A DNA stretch of 64,000 nucleotides from Phoronis australis (GCA_002633005.1 NMRA01000367.1:325151-389150); one strand, 5' to 3'; shown: positions 1-13,912, counted from the first letter of the stretch. Numbers and translations are program-made. The notes: generated by a model from the letters alone, not told the origin.

Positions 1-718
1 TTGTTTGTTTATATTGTGCAAAATTTTCCTATAAACTTTTTCTGTAGTGAAGTGAAAGATCTGTTACTGAAGATGTAATGTCTTGCAATGTTTCTGATCT
101 AATGTGGCTGTTATCACAATGAGATTTGTGTCATTGTTTTTGTAAAATAAATGACCAATTAATGCATCAAATTTGGCAGAATAATGTGATACTAAGCGTT
201 GAGCCTTGCGGAATTAGAGAGATGTAGAAGAGAATATAGACATTTTAGTAGCAGATATTTGTTGTTAATTACCAAAAATTGAGAATGTAGTTCATTAAAT
301 TGACAATTCTGGCCCCCAGTCATTCCACGCGCATGTGGGAATTTCAAAAAGCTTGTCTTGAATTCAACATTTTTAAAAACATATTACAATAAAGACACTA
401 ACCACAATCTGTGTACTCTTTCTAAAAGCAATTATTATTTTCTTCTATGTATGGATGGAGTGTATGTTTTTGCGCCATCTAGTGGCCATTTTTATGATAC
501 AAATAAATAAACCTAAAAGCACACCATTTGCGATACATTCGTGGGCGCATTTTAACGCTCCGCGTTGCTCTTGTGGTACTGTAAAGTTTTTACAATATTA
601 TTAGTTTACCTTCAGAATAACCAAAAATGTGTAATGTATTGAATACATTATGGTACTGTAACGTTTTGCCGTCATCTGTAAATAAATTTGTCTGGTGTAC
701 GTAGTGTTGTACCTGCAG
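1..718 (+). other. Upstream intron of Lar (3' part)
   Basis: AT-rich sequence with no exon that I can support. It ends in the acceptor cctgcag that precedes the Ig1 exon. A CTCF-like motif (gcgccatctagtggc) lies at 472-486. Confidence 0.75.
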
Positions 719-946
719 GTCACCCGGCTCCAAGGTTTACATGGAAGCGCAACAACCGATTGATCAACACACAAATGTCAAGGTTCTCACACATGGACAT
801 CTATGACATGCCTCTTGGCTCTGTACTACGTATCACTACAGCCAAACATCGTGATGATGGCCAATTATTCTCATGCCATGCAGAGAATGGTGTAGGAGAA
901 CCAGTTAGTGCTTCAGCAAGACTCACTGTCTATAAACGAACTCATG
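719..946 (+). CDS. Lar: Lar exon: C-terminal part of Ig1
   Basis: Acceptor cctgcag, then 228 nt (phase 1 to phase 1), then donor gtaagc. The translation carries the Ig C-strand tryptophan (RFTWKRNN), the LRI and DDG motifs, and the F-strand cysteine in LFSCHAENGVGE. It ends in the G-strand (SARLTVYKR). The matching B-strand cysteine must be in an upstream exon. Vertebrate LAR has GDPRPKIVWNKKGKKV at the same place, a lysine-rich loop that binds glycosaminoglycans; here it is HPAPRFTWKRNNRL, less basic. An ATG-like reading upstream of 719 is intron, not coding. Confidence 0.93.
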
Positions 947-1364
947 GTAAGCTATAGTCTGTCTGATCAAAGGCCTTTCTTTAATCTATATGTTTTCAGT
1001 TTGCTTCCTAGGGCAGCAATCTGGCTGAGTTGTATGCAGGGCTTTGGGTCATAGGTGCTACATAAAGTGTAGCACCAAACTATACTAGTCCTAAGTAATG
1101 GTGCTATAGTAAATATTAGCCATGGCTTGTTCAGTCCTTGGGTAAATAGCTACTGTAGTAGAACAAGTGAAACACTCAACACTAAGGTCAAAATAATATA
1201 TAGTTGGTTACATAAAAGAAAAAATGCCCTCTTGCATCGGCCTTTAACTTTATTGAAAGCCTCAGAAATGCACCATGGTTTGCTAAGACAACCACATTCA
1301 CTTCACAATTGTCAGTAAGTCAGAAAAAAGAGAACAACTCCTACTCCTTGTACTCATCTTAGGC

Positions 1365-2444
1365 AAATTCTTTTGGAAAGACAAAAACAGCCCAGAGCTC
1401 AGTTATGGTCATATATACACATATATATGTATATGTATATATATATTATATATATATATATATACATATACATGTAGGCTACATGTGCATGGGTGTCCAG
1501 CATGCATAGCATTTCCCATTTCCTTTCTGGTATATTGTTATACATATGGTGATCATCGACTGTGGGACAAATTGGTAGAAGTGTTACTGGACAGTGATGG
1601 GGGTGTCACCAAGTAATGATGGGGGTGTCACTGGACAGTGATGGGGGTGTCACCAGACAGTGATGGGATTGTCCCCAGACAAGAATGGGGGTGTCACCAA
1701 ACAACGATGGGGGTGCCACCAGACAATGGTGGAGGTCTCCCCAGTATGATGGTGGTGTCACCAGGTAGTTGCTTTAAGCACCTTTGTATACCTAAGTATA
1801 ATATTTAGAATTTGGTATCTCAATCATTAAGTCCGTTCCATCGAAATGTTTCAAATAATGATCGTCTCTTGAATCTGTGCTGTATGCAATGCACAGGGTG
1901 GACGCTTGTTTGANAAATTCTTTTGGAAAGACAAAAACAGCCCAGAGCTCAGTTATGGTCATATATACACATATATATGTATATGTATATATATTATATA
2001 CATATATATACGTATACATGTAGGCTACATGTGCATGGGTGTCCAGCATGCATAGCATTTCCCATTTCCTTTCTGGTATATTGTTATACATATGGTGACA
2101 AATTGGTAGAAGTGTTACTGGACAGTGATGGGGGTGTCACCAAGTAATGATGGGGGTGTCACTGGACAGTGATGGGGGTGTCACCAGACAGTGATGGGAT
2201 TGTCCCCAGACAAGAATGGGGGTGTCACCAAACAACGATGGGGGTGCCACCAGACAATGGTGGAGGTCTCCCCAGTATGATGGTGGTGTCACCAGGTAGT
2301 TGCTTTAAGCACCTTTGTATACCTAAGTATAATATTTAGAATTTGGTATCTCAATCATTAAGTCCGTTCCATCGAAATGTTTCAAATAATGATCGTCTCT
2401 TGAATCTGTGCTGTATGCAATGCACAGGGTGGACGCTTGTTTGA
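1365..2444. repeat. Direct duplication of ~0.54 kb around a single N (probable assembly artefact)
   Basis: 1365-1913 and 1915-2444 are nearly identical and meet at the N at 1914. They differ by a 16-bp insertion (tcatcgactgtgggac) and by the length of an AT repeat. The block itself contains an imperfect ~22-bp minisatellite (gatgggggtgtcaccagac and variants). Two unmerged haplotypes placed end to end explain this best. Confidence 0.85.
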
Positions 2445-2643
2445 AATACTACAGAAAGGCTGTGGAAACATCTCACAATTTATAAAGTTGAAAAAGCAGT
2501 AATTCGTTAGCGAAGGCAGAGTCAACATAACACACAAGCCTATAGTATCATTCTCTTCTCTTGGTTTATTGTCAAGTTAATTGAATTAATGTTGAGAAAT
2601 GTTTATATAATGTTCAGTGTATTCTGTTCTTTATTTTGTTCAG

Positions 2644-2670
2644 TGGATTTGATTACAGTGTATGGTGTTG
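2644..2670 (+). CDS. Lar: Candidate microexon, Ig1/Ig2 linker (27 nt)
   Basis: A long pyrimidine tract ending in ttttgttcag is followed by 27 nt and the donor gtaagc. In the phase 1 frame fixed by the flanking exons it reads VDLITVYGV with no stop, and adds nine residues between KRTH and ALPSAYPEV. Splice signals, length divisible by three and open frame are seen; use in mRNA is inferred. Vertebrate LAR has no known insert here, so this could be chance. Confidence 0.42.
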
Positions 2671-4119
2671 GTAAGCACGCATGACCAATGAGTCCTGTCA
2701 CACTTCACTTCAGCTAGTGCCATGATCAGTTGACCTGTTATAACCACTGCTCCAAACTTTGATGGACATGCACTGAGTCTTTCATATCGCTCACATGCTG
2801 TTCGTTAAAAAGTTTCATGAGCGCCCTCTGTTGAGTACAAAGCAACAAAAGGACGTTCACTAAAGCATGTTTTAACAGTGTGTGTCAAGAATACAGCTTG
2901 CTCTCCTAAAGCTTTCATAAACATTTTGTATTGATCAGTCCATCTTTGACAGCTTTTAAGTCATATCTTTATATTTGTGCTCTCAAATGCTGTATAGAGT
3001 TATAAACGAGTATATTGAATTAAATTAATGATGATAGATTTTGTAAAAAATTTTATGTTGTAATACAAGTTGCTTCTATATTTAACAAAAGAGGTCCTTG
3101 TTTACTTTGTTCCATTAGTTCTCATTTTGGTCAAAAGGTGGCACTTGCTTTAATTTGACAATACCATGACTTAGTAGCTAAACCATAATGTGCTTTGATA
3201 TGAGGAAATTATTGACAGTATTTCACCACCACCCAAAGATAGCCCCAACAACATTGAAGTCTTCCGGCTAAATAACCATTCTCTCCAATGAAACATGAGT
3301 GTCCAGTCAGCTGTGTCTTGCAAATAGCATTAGTATGACCCAGTCAGGACTGTTATGCCCCTCAATCTAGTTTGTTCATTTATTCAACTCCACAGGGATG
3401 ATGAAGTCTTCTGCTGTATTCCAGTCAACAATCTTAGCTCTGTCTCATGGTTGTGTGGAAACATCATTGCTAAATCTTACTGGTCTATTTACACCAACCA
3501 TGTGGTAATTCCATTGGCACCTGCATATTTGAGCTGGTAATTTTTGTTGCCATGTTGCCATGTTCTGTCTTGTGTTCCTTTGAAAATGTTGTAAGAACAC
3601 CTGAAGATGGAGAAATGACCGAGCAGAATATTATGCTTATGTAATAACACCACTAAAGAGCTTGGTGTAAATGGATTTTAGAAATGATGTTAGTTCTTAA
3701 GTGGTTTAGGAAGTCATACCTTTATGAAACGCTCAATGGTTAGATTTCGTGGTTAAATTATAAAAATATGTTTAATTTACTAGAGTCTAGAGGCATGCCA
3801 GGTCCTTCTAAAGGCTTAACACAGTATTATGTTGAAACTAAGCTGCTGATTAACATAACCATCATTTGTACATTTAATGTCAAACTAGACTAAGTTACAG
3901 TCAGCCAAGCGTCTATAGAATCAATAACTTGCATTGATATGAAGTTTAATCTTGATGCTACACTTAGTGAAATGACCCTGTAGAAGGCGCTACAATCACT
4001 TATGTAGAAACAAGTGGGTGAAATTATTAGGCTTGGCAATTAATGATTTGAATGCTTTGGTCTAACACTGTGCATTTTGTCAGATGACTGGCATGGTTTG
4101 CTCCCCAGTGTCTTACTAA

Positions 4120-4135
4120 GCGCCCTCTGGTGTGG
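4120..4135 (+). promoter_or_regulatory. CTCF-like motif
   Basis: gcgccctctggtgtgg is near the reverse complement of the CTCF core (CCACCAGGGGGCGC). It is the best match of a series of related intronic motifs described in the findings. Binding is inferred. Confidence 0.35.
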
Positions 4136-7100
4136 TACAGTTTGACTATGTGGGTGGGTGCCGCTCTTTAGTGTGTGTTTGTTGGCTTTGTTAAGTGAGG
4201 GACAAATGGTGTTAATGTTGGCTTTGTTAAGTGAAAGCCAAATGATGTTAACGTTGGGTTAAAATGTTTCCATGTCTTGTTCTGTTTGTGGATATGATCA
4301 TGTGCATCAAGGGTGTGTTGGGGAGGAGAGGAACTAACTCAAGGGATGGGGCGTGGGGGTGGGGTGGGGGTGGGGTGGGAACTAACTCAAGGGATGGGAC
4401 GTGGGGTGGACCAAAATGAAATTAAGACTTTGACCTCTTCAAGTATATGGTGGCGCACCCTGCTGTGTTGCAGTTTTGTCGGATGCTTCTCCATCATAAG
4501 GTGCAGATATAGGAAAATCAACGTGCTGTCTTTCACTCTCCACAGAATTAAGAACAAATGCGACTGTGTAAATGTTAAAGTGATTATATATTTAAGTGTA
4601 TTGTCTGAGCTAATGAGTTCAGACAGTTGGCTTATTACAACAGACTGTTGGGCTCTCTAAAATGGGAGATTAAATTAGAAACAGTCATGATGTGAACGTA
4701 CACTTTCAAGAACTCATTGTTTTTTCTCAAACTCCTTTATTGGGTGCAAATTGTGAACTACAGAATAAGTACTTGAGGCAGGTTAGTCACTGCTATAATT
4801 ATTCAAGTCCTGTCATGAATTAAGGAGATCAGTTTGAGAGTTGTCAATGACCAATAAACAAGAGTAATTCATCACAAACTTAGCAGTCACCCTTCTTTTT
4901 TTTGCCTGGTTGACTCCAGCCCTTCCCTGGTGACCCAGTGACAAACCCTCTTGCCAATTTTGAACCTTTGTTATCCTCTGTCACACTTTGTCACCTGTCC
5001 TCTATACCAGCCCTCCCCCTGGTGGCACTGTGACTGACCCGTAAGTTATCTTAATGGATTTTCACTTTGTCACCTTATGTCCTTATGTGGCCATTCAATA
5101 TAAAAACACAATAAAGGAAGGAAATAGTTGGTGTAAAACAGGCCAGCATTAATATGTCAGTCACATGTGATGAGGTGAGCAGCCACTATGTGGCGCTATC
5201 AACATACAGCTTTAGTTGAAGCAACAACTTGGTACATGTGTCATCAATTCACATATTTAAATCTTTTAGTTTTGAAAAAGTATGAGGTGTTTTAGTTATG
5301 ACCTCAAATACTTTGTCTATATTAATATAAGTCTCATTTCCAAATAATCATGCAAATCTATTAAATTTTTATTAAATAAAATATTATATTTTTATCAGTC
5401 ATATTAAGTGTGCTTACAGGAGTTCTCATTTAATTTTGCAGAATATGTTTTGTTTAGAAATAACAAAGCAGATAGTGTGTGAGTCAGAGAGAGACACCGG
5501 ACACTCATGGGAGAATGGCCGTTCACCGTTCATTCACACCACAAGTGCCTGGCTTTGATTACTACTGGCTGGTGTAGCTTAGGATTCAATGAACAACAAA
5601 GCACTTTTGTAGAGTTCTAAAAATATAAAAAAATCATTAAAATGACCTAAACTACCTGCAGCTGTTACAGTGAAGTCTGAGGACCCTCATACTCTAGTCT
5701 GATAAACTGTTCAATTCTTGTCTTAAATTGTCAACCTTCATTCAATCAAATCTTGATTGTTGTCACTTCTACTTTAAATAACCCTTAGTTAAGGCCATGG
5801 CTCTCCAATTGTGCACATATGATGCTAGCAGCAGAGTAGCCACGTATTTCATTGAAGCACGATGTTCTTGACAGACACACTCGCATGTCATGTAGTAATC
5901 CTTCACAGTGTTCAGTTTGAACAGTGGATTTTTCCACACATTTCACTGTTTGTGGAAAACAATTTTTCCGAATCCATCCATAGTGGGAATTGGTACAGAC
6001 GTCCTACTGACTTCCTACTCTCTCTGGCCACATATGATGGCCCCCTCCCCCCCTCTGTCTCTGACCATAGGGTACCCCGGTGGGATACCAGCTGTTGTCA
6101 AACTCCATCAAATGCACTATCCTTCAGTGAAAATTGATCAAATTAGGAAGGAAATAAATTATATAACTGATCATTTTTATACTAGATTTTTTAATTGTTG
6201 AATGGTGAGTCACCCTCACTAGCCTCATTATCCCCTATCTTAGTTGTCTCAACTTGTTGTTGCCAGAGCTCAGTTACATAACACAGAGACAACTCAGTCT
6301 GACGGTCATCTGTTGCTATGGTAACAGATTTAATCTGACCATCTGTGGTGAATGCTATGTCCATACAGGGGACTGATGATCAGGAATCAGTTTAAGTATA
6401 CTGGTCACACAGAGCGTCTGAGTAAACGTTTGTTGTGTTAATGGTGGCATGCTAGCTTTCATTCACTGTGGAGGGTGGGGGGGAGGGGGGGGCGGGGGAA
6501 ATGGGGTGGAGAAGGAAGCATAGATCCAGAGGAAGCTCAATCTGATTGGTTGACTCAGGAGGGAAATGTGGATCTGAGGAAACCACATATGTTAAGCAGG
6601 AAACGGTCATCAACTTAATTAATTGGCCAGTTTAGTGTTTAATAATAAGATTGTTTGGTCAGACAGAAGGTCAAGGAATGGCCATGTTATATCCTGAGTA
6701 GAGTGTTGTGGCTCATATGGTTGAAAAGTTATGTTTGTCTACTTAACAGTCACTTGTCATATTTGGGTATCATTTAGCCTCGCTTTTGGGCCATAAAGTT
6801 TAACAAACAAGAGACGAAATTAAAAAAGAAATGGTATTTTCCTTTGGTTGGTCCTTGATACACATTTGGGTGATGAATTGTGAATCTGTTGTATGGTTAG
6901 TTCATATCTATTATATATATCTATATATATAGATACCTAACATTAATTATTTTTATTAGTAGTGTTAATTTGTGAAAGTTGTCTGAAATAATCCTAGTAT
7001 TTTTCAGGCTAATTTTTACTTAGCAAAATCTTTGTGTATGGACACTTACTTGAGTTCTATGAAATTTTACAAGATTAGTAGTGGTGAAAATTATTCATGA

Positions 7101-8029
7101 GTTCAGGTTTGATTACTTATATAAATTTCCAAGTCATTCTGGTCTTGAACAATTACAAGCAGATCAGATCAGTGTTATCTGATGAGAGTATCCTCAAGGC
7201 CATCCAAAAGCGGGGGGGGGGGGGNCCTGGGGTTCTCAGTCACACAGGGACATTGATGGACATTATGCCTGTGGAGATTCCTGCGAAATCTGTAGGATTT
7301 TGAAATACATGTTAACACTGCTGGTAGTTCATCAATGTAGTACAGCATTCCCAGACACCTGAAGTTTTATTTTGTCAAATTTCTCGAAACTAATGACCCA
7401 GAAACGTTTGCTTGTGTGATAGAATTGCAGTATGCAGTTGTTATATGATAACATTTGGTAGAAATTGAATTGAAACTAAGTTGTCCACCTTGCTAAGTTG
7501 AAAAGCAACTATTAAACAATTCATTTTAGTGTGAGACAAGTGACATTATCCTAACTCAAGTCCAGCATACCAGCATAAATACACAAGACATTTATTGTTT
7601 CTCAGTTGTCTAAGGAATTTCAGCTTCTATAAGTCTGTGGTGTTTTGTTCATTTACATATTGATATCAAGATATTAATCATATTACTGACTCATGACTTA
7701 TTGATTTTATGAAATCTCTGCTCTTGGCAAGTACTCACATGCAAATCCGTGTGGTGTTGTGTTGCCACTTGGCATTCATACACATCTGTGTGGTGCTATG
7801 CTGGGCGACCCGATACTAGAGATTCATCCAACATTGGGGCGAATTAAAATATTTGAAATCAAAGTCAAACCTCTTAATGAACATCCTGAGATATGTTAAA
7901 TGTGTCCAGAAAGTCGCATCTTCCATCTCAAACACCTAATTTTCGATTTAGACCACTAAACCTTGTGCATTAATGATCTCAAAATTTTCCTTCGTCTAAT
8001 TTGATAATGACTGACAGTTCATTAATGAA

Positions 8030-8446
8030 GCTCAACAACATTGGCTGTTACTGTTGGTCAAGCTTAACAACATTGACTGTTACTGTTGGTCAAGCTTAAC
8101 AACATCGACTGTTACTGTTGGTCAAGCTTAACAACATCGACTGTTACTGTTGGTCAGGCTTAACAACATTGACTGTTACTGTTGGTCAAGCTTAACAACA
8201 TTGACTGTTACTGTTGGTCAGGCTTAACAACATTGACTGTTGCTGTTGGTTAAGCTTAACAACATTGACTGTTGCTGTTGGTCATGCTTAACAACATTGA
8301 CTGTTACTGTTGGTCAGGCTTAACAACATTGACTGTTGCTGTTGGTCAGTCTTAACAACATTGGCTGTTGCTGTTGGTCAGGCTTAACAACATCGACTGT
8401 TACTGTTGGTCAGGCTTAACAACATTGACTGTTACTGTTGGTCAGT
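8030..8446. repeat. Minisatellite, ~32 bp unit, about 13 copies
   Basis: Unit close to cttaacaacattgactgtta followed by ctgttggtcaag. Copies differ at a few positions (caag/cagg/catg, attg/atcg, tactg/tgctg). Confidence 0.93.
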
Positions 8447-10897
8447 CAATGTGTTGAGCAATAATGAACTGTCAGTGCTTTCTAAATTGAAAAATTGCTT
8501 TTCATTCTCAGAGTAAGGAATTTTTGACTTAGTGGTAAATGGTCAAATGATAGGTTTGCAGACAAAATATGGTGTTAAGGTCAACATTTGAAGTTGTAAC
8601 TCAGTTTATTCATTCCAAACTCAACATGTTTTCAAAATTTTCTAAGCTTGCCAAAAATCCACAGGTTACACGAATACTTGAATACAGAATCCTAAATGTG
8701 CGAGTATGTCAGAAATAGATTGTCAGGTCAACCATTAGGTGATGGTTGGATGACTGTGGTGGCGCAGGAAGGCTATAGTGTGGGTTGGTAGGCCTGCTCT
8801 GATGTGATGTCTGCCTGTTGAAGGCAGCACACATCACTTGACAAATGAACATTACACACTCACTGCATCAGTAAACTGACTGATTGATGCTAACATCCCA
8901 ACATATCAAAGTTTTGCCTTTGTATGTCGAACAATGAGGTTAAAGTTATTACTTGTTTTTTACAGCATTCTGACACTCATATGATAGCTGTGTTGAGCTT
9001 ACAAAATAAAAGTTTTTCATATTAAGTGAGGGTGATTGGTGGAGGTTTCAAGTTTACCAGCCACATTTTGCAGTTGAACTGTTGCCTGTTTTTGATGCTG
9101 TTCCTCTGCATGGTTAAAGGCTCTGTTCACAATGCATTCCATATCCTCTTTGTTTGTTCAAGACCATTTGACCTTTCAGGCCAGACATGTTTAGGTGTAT
9201 CAAAACATGAAGGCAAGTCACATCACATCATGTGGCTATACTGTGGTATTTTGGGACTACACTGCCATGGTCAACATGTTTTTCCTGTTAACAAGGCACA
9301 GCAGACATTATGATGGGTTGGCATTTTATCACCACCTCCAGTCTTATTGTCAATTTCATTTGGATTTCTAATCTCTTGTCAACAATAATGTTAAAGTCTT
9401 GCTAATACAAAAGTCTCCCTGTTGGTCATGTGTTAAAACACTGTTGTGTTTTTACTGATCATCAGTACCAACTAGTTTTGATATATTGGTTTCTTTTTAT
9501 ACTATATATAATAAGTAGCAGGTTACTTTTTAGTATGATCTTTTTGAGAAAAAAGAACAAAAATATTATGCAATTTATCTTTTAAGTTGTCTCAAAAGAC
9601 CACTAGCGGGTTTCTGAATTGAGTTGGTGAAGTATTGTATAAAATTTCAGTCTCTGCTTAACCAAGTAAAAAACCAGCAAGAGGTTTCCACACCTAATGC
9701 CAATTTTCATTGTGTGTATAGTGATGGGTGTGTATAGTGATGGGTGTGTATAGTGATAGGTAATCAAGAGAAGTAGAACAAAAATCCACCTTACTTTTTA
9801 TCTTGCAGAAAGTATTTTGTACCCTAGCTCCCCATGATTATCAACAGTTCGACATTACATGATATCTTGACTCATTAAATCAGCATGCTAGAACTATCAA
9901 TTATGTATGGCAGCACAATAATAACCTTGTTTAGGTTACTCCATCAAAGCATGGTGTATCATTACACGTTAATAAGTCCAGGTATCCACTGAGGTGCATC
10001 ACCTGAGCCTCAGACAGATTGGAAGATTACAAAACACCTTTTTGGATGTTAATAAGTACAGATAGGCCAGGCAGCAAACTAGAACTGATTTGTTGGGAGT
10101 CTTCTTTAACAATTGAACACACTCACTATGTGAGCCAAATTAAAGATAATGGCAACTGTCTTTTTTCATTAAATTATGATTTTCTAGTTTTCGTAGAAAA
10201 GTTTTTCAAGTGGATTATACTCTCTGGGCTCTCATACTTATGCAAGCATCACTTTGGGAGACATTCATGGCCATGAATAGTCCACCCCTGCTTTGTTTGT
10301 GTGAAGATTCACTGTGGACATCTGCTGATACTATTTTCCAAAAATTGACATAATTATTTGCCTTTGTTGAGTATTTTTGGACAATCCTAGATTAAACTAG
10401 ATCTCATTTCAGTGCGATTTGTCATTGATTTGCTCTGGGATATGAAATGTCTGGAAATGGCAACCACAAAAGTGCGAATCATATACATGATGGTTGGTGG
10501 CCCAGGACAGTTTGATGTATCCACATGCACAGGTGGCACCAACTTTCTGACCTTGAGTCACTACAGAGGCAGCAACTCATGACGCCTCAAGATTAAAAAG
10601 AAGAATTCATTGTAGGTGGTGACAAAGCAAAGAAGAGAAATTCCAACTGTATGGTATCTTGTCATCCACTAGAAATTGGTGAAATGGAAAATTCTCCTGC
10701 AGTGTTTTAGAGCTTATGGACCTTTTATCCCAGTACACTACAACATATTCAAGCACAATGCATAAGACTCGGAAAAATACAAACAATGTTGTCACAATCC
10801 AACAGACACAATGATGTCAAAACACTGTCTGAAACAAAGCTCACAGAAAATATTGAAACTCATAGTGTTTACAAAACTCACTCATCAACAGACAAGA

Positions 10898-11260
10898 AGT
10901 CGTCATCAGAGAGAGTCATCACCAGAGGGAGTCATCATCAGAGAGTCATCACCAGAGAGAGTCATCATCAGAGAGAGTCATCATCAGAGAGTCATCATCA
11001 GAGAGTCATCATCAGAGAGAGTCATCACCAGAGGGAGTCATCACCAGAGGGAGTCATCACCTATAGGGAGTCGCCAGAGGGAGTCGTCACCAGAGGGAGT
11101 CATCACCAGAGGGAGTCATCACTAGAGGGAGTTCTCACTAGAGGGCGTTATCACCAGAGGGAGTCGTCACCAGAGGGAGTTGTCACCAGAAGGAGTCATC
11201 AGTAGAGGGAGTCGCCATCAGAGGGAGTCGTCATGAGAGAGTCATCACCAGAGGGAATTA
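10898..11260. repeat. Minisatellite, gagagtcatcaccagaggga-type unit
   Basis: Short variable units (about 9-16 bp) built from agtcatca, ccagaggga and gtcgtcacc. The array is open in several frames because most units are in-phase multiples. It is not coding. Confidence 0.9.
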
Positions 11261-11662
11261 TGATCAGACAGGTTACTGTACAAAAGATTTTCCTCCCACG
11301 ATTCCCCTCAGTAAAATCCGGCAAAGTCAGTTTTTAACATGAGCCAGCTAAACCATAGAGGAAGTTCACAGGGTGATACAGTATCCTTCCCAACAGAAAA
11401 AAGTTGACATGTACGGGCAATCAGTCACCGGCATGGCTATGTCTGTCGGTTTAGTTTTCAAATTCACCATAATCATCTCCGGGATGGCAGGGAATAATTT
11501 GTGTCAAACACGTCAGTTCCAGAGTGATACATACATAAATTAGCTGGAACCCACGGGGGGGGGGGGAATTTCATTAACTTCGAAATTTATCTTGCATAAC
11601 CAAAAAGTTTGTGATTTATCCAAACATGACACTTGTCTTCCCTTTTAAACTCTCTTCACCAA

Positions 11663-11802
11663 TGGCACATTGACTTATCCAGCTCAAATGTCACCAGTGG
11701 CCACTACATGGTATCTGTCCCTGTGTATATAGTGGCACATTGACTTATCCAGCTCAAATGTCACCAGTGGCCACTACATGGTATCTGTCCCTGTGTATAT
11801 AG
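11663..11802. repeat. Tandem duplication, 70 bp x 2
   Basis: Two essentially identical 70-bp units starting tggcacattgacttatccag and ending gtgtatatag. Confidence 0.93.
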
Positions 11803-12741
11803 GGGCTCACCAATGATCTCCATACTGTCTGTCCCATGGAAGCCAACTCCTTCATTTTTTACGGATGTTTACATCCACACTCATAGCTGCTGATTCTGCT
11901 CCAGTGAACTTGATAAACACTAGTCACAGTCCTCTCAGGGTTTCAAGTGATTAAGTTTCCTGCTTGTCAAACAACTAAATGTTGGTCTTAATTTTAATGT
12001 TAATGCTTCTCTTTTTGTTGAGACCATCTCAACCATAGTTGTGGTTTCCATGGACTATAAGGACTATAATGTCTTGGTTGGAGCTGGCATGAAAACTGAG
12101 ATAACTGACGGTTGCAAATGTTGCTGGGCTGGGATACAGTTTAAAATATATAAACGAAATTAAGAGGAAAATATGTTTTTGAAGTTGGGTTAAATAGTTT
12201 TGTTTCAATTAAACCAGAGTCACTTTTTGTTTACAGAAATTAGACCAGCATCAATTAAATGTCTTTGTTTTTTATACATTTATTGCCCAGGCAATATCAC
12301 AAAGCCAGTCTGAGGTATCCTTGTGATATACTTGGCTCACTGAATATCCTTGTAATATAGGCTCATAAAATATCCTTGTGATATACTAGGCTCACTTTAG
12401 AGGCAAAACTAGCTTTTATCCACCATGTGCAGGAAGGTTGTCTTTATCTAATTACATAAACTGTTGGTGTGCGTGCCAACTGTTGGCTGGTATTTGTGGG
12501 TTTGTTTACAATAGATCACATTTTCCTATCATTATCAACAGTATTACAGGGGACTGCTCTGATGAATTGCTCATTAACTGTCACTAATAGCTTGTGTGAG
12601 TGGGCCCAGCTCACCCTTGCACATCAGGTTGGCTGATTAAAGTGTAGTTTACACTTTTAGAAGTTGACATGGATCAGCTGACAGTTGTTCCAGGGTGTAA
12701 AGGGGACTAATATGGAGCAAATTGACACGGTGGTAACAAAT

Positions 12742-12851
12742 TTTGACACTGTTTGATAGGTAGAGCAATTTGCACTGGGACATCTTGATAGGTAGAGCAA
12801 TTTGCACTGGGACATCTTGATAGGTAGAGCAATTTGCACTGGGACATCTTG
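12742..12851. repeat. Tandem repeat, 32 bp x ~3
   Basis: Unit gataggtagagcaatttgca ctgggacatctt repeated three times; the first copy is partial. Confidence 0.9.
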
Positions 12852-13717
12852 CTCTATGTCAATTATATGTCTGAATGAGTAAGGCGGAAAGGATCATCTC
12901 TACTACGCTTGCCTTAGTTTCTGCAACTCTCGTCATTTGTAAAGCTGCGCATGTGCGATCCAGTCTCTCTGGCCTGCAATTTCTGTCTAGCCACAGTTAA
13001 TGAGTTGCGTGTGTAAACGGCCGCTTGACTCAGGTCAATTTTCTCCGTGTCAGTTGCGCTGGGACAAAAGTTGATGTCTAAACGAGACTCAAGATGTAGA
13101 ACATCAGGAACTTTTGTCTTGAACAATCATCAGCAGCCAGTTGTCATGGTGACCCATGTACTGGTGTGTCACCCTGCTCCAATGTCAAGCGCCTCCAATA
13201 CAATACGATTATCGAGAGTCAAAATTCAAAATTCCATGTTTTTTTCAGCTATGAACTCTGCTGGTGGAGTGAAAGTAGTTCTAATTCATCTTTTTTCGTC
13301 TATTCCAGTAGCTTGTTCTGAGTATTAGGATGAAGTCATGAATTAATCATTTTGTTTTAATCGCCTTATGATTGCTCACCATTCATGACAAGAGTTTTAT
13401 TTGCTGTACTTAACCAACCAAATGTACATGCTTGATGCATTGAAATGTTCCAAACACTGTTTTATACCAGTGTACACTTAAATAGTCACTGGTGCAACTT
13501 TGTGGACAATGTCAGGCTGTGAAAGTGTGGAGGAGTGAAGGCTCGTAAAGGCAACAAAATAATGCATTAAGTTAAAACAGCGATTAGTCTTTGTTTTTGT
13601 TTAGTTACAATTGGAAAAAGAAAGTGATTTAATAGTTTAACAACATGAAGTGTATTTTTGATTGTATTTAATTGTCATTTATGTCACACTAAATAATTAT
13701 ATTTTAATCTATTTTAG

Positions 13718-13912
13718 CTCTTCCGAGCGCCTATCCAGAAGTAATTGATGGCCCCAGATTACAGTCAGTAGAGCGTGGTTTAACGGCAACTCTAGAGTGC
13801 AGAGTGAATGGAGTGCCACAGCCTGTTGTCTATTGGTTAAAGGACTTCAGACCTCTTGATGCAAAGTCAGACCCCAGGATAGAACTGTACAAAGTCGATA
13901 ATAATCCCAACT
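13718..13912 (+). CDS. Lar: Lar exon: N-terminal half of Ig2
   Basis: Acceptor tctattttag, 195 nt, phase 1 to phase 1, donor gtgagt. It translates to the linker ALPSAYPEVIDGP, then QSVERGLTATLECRVNG with the B-strand cysteine, then PVVYWLKDFRPLD with the C-strand tryptophan. Vertebrate LAR reads VVERTRTATMLCAASG and ITWFKDFLPVD at the same positions. The exon ends at the site where vertebrates insert microexon meA; joining to 19610 gives ...DNNPNLHRLEI with no insert. Confidence 0.95.

Larger units (their letters stand above)
947..13717 (+). other. Intron 1 of Lar (Ig1 to Ig2), 12.8 kb
   Basis: No conventional exon is visible. It holds a duplicated block around an N (1365-2444), a candidate 27-nt microexon at 2644-2670, CTCF-like motifs at 2821 and 4120, poly-G runs near 6475, 7211 and 11556, a single N at 7225, and minisatellites at 8030-8446 (32 bp unit), 10898-11260, 11663-11802 and 12742-12851. 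The rest is AT-rich sequence in which I see nothing. Confidence 0.75.

Noticed and set aside
5011..5040. 30-nt exon-like stretch in intron 1 with donor gtaagt
   Set aside because: It contains an in-frame TGA in the phase 1 frame.
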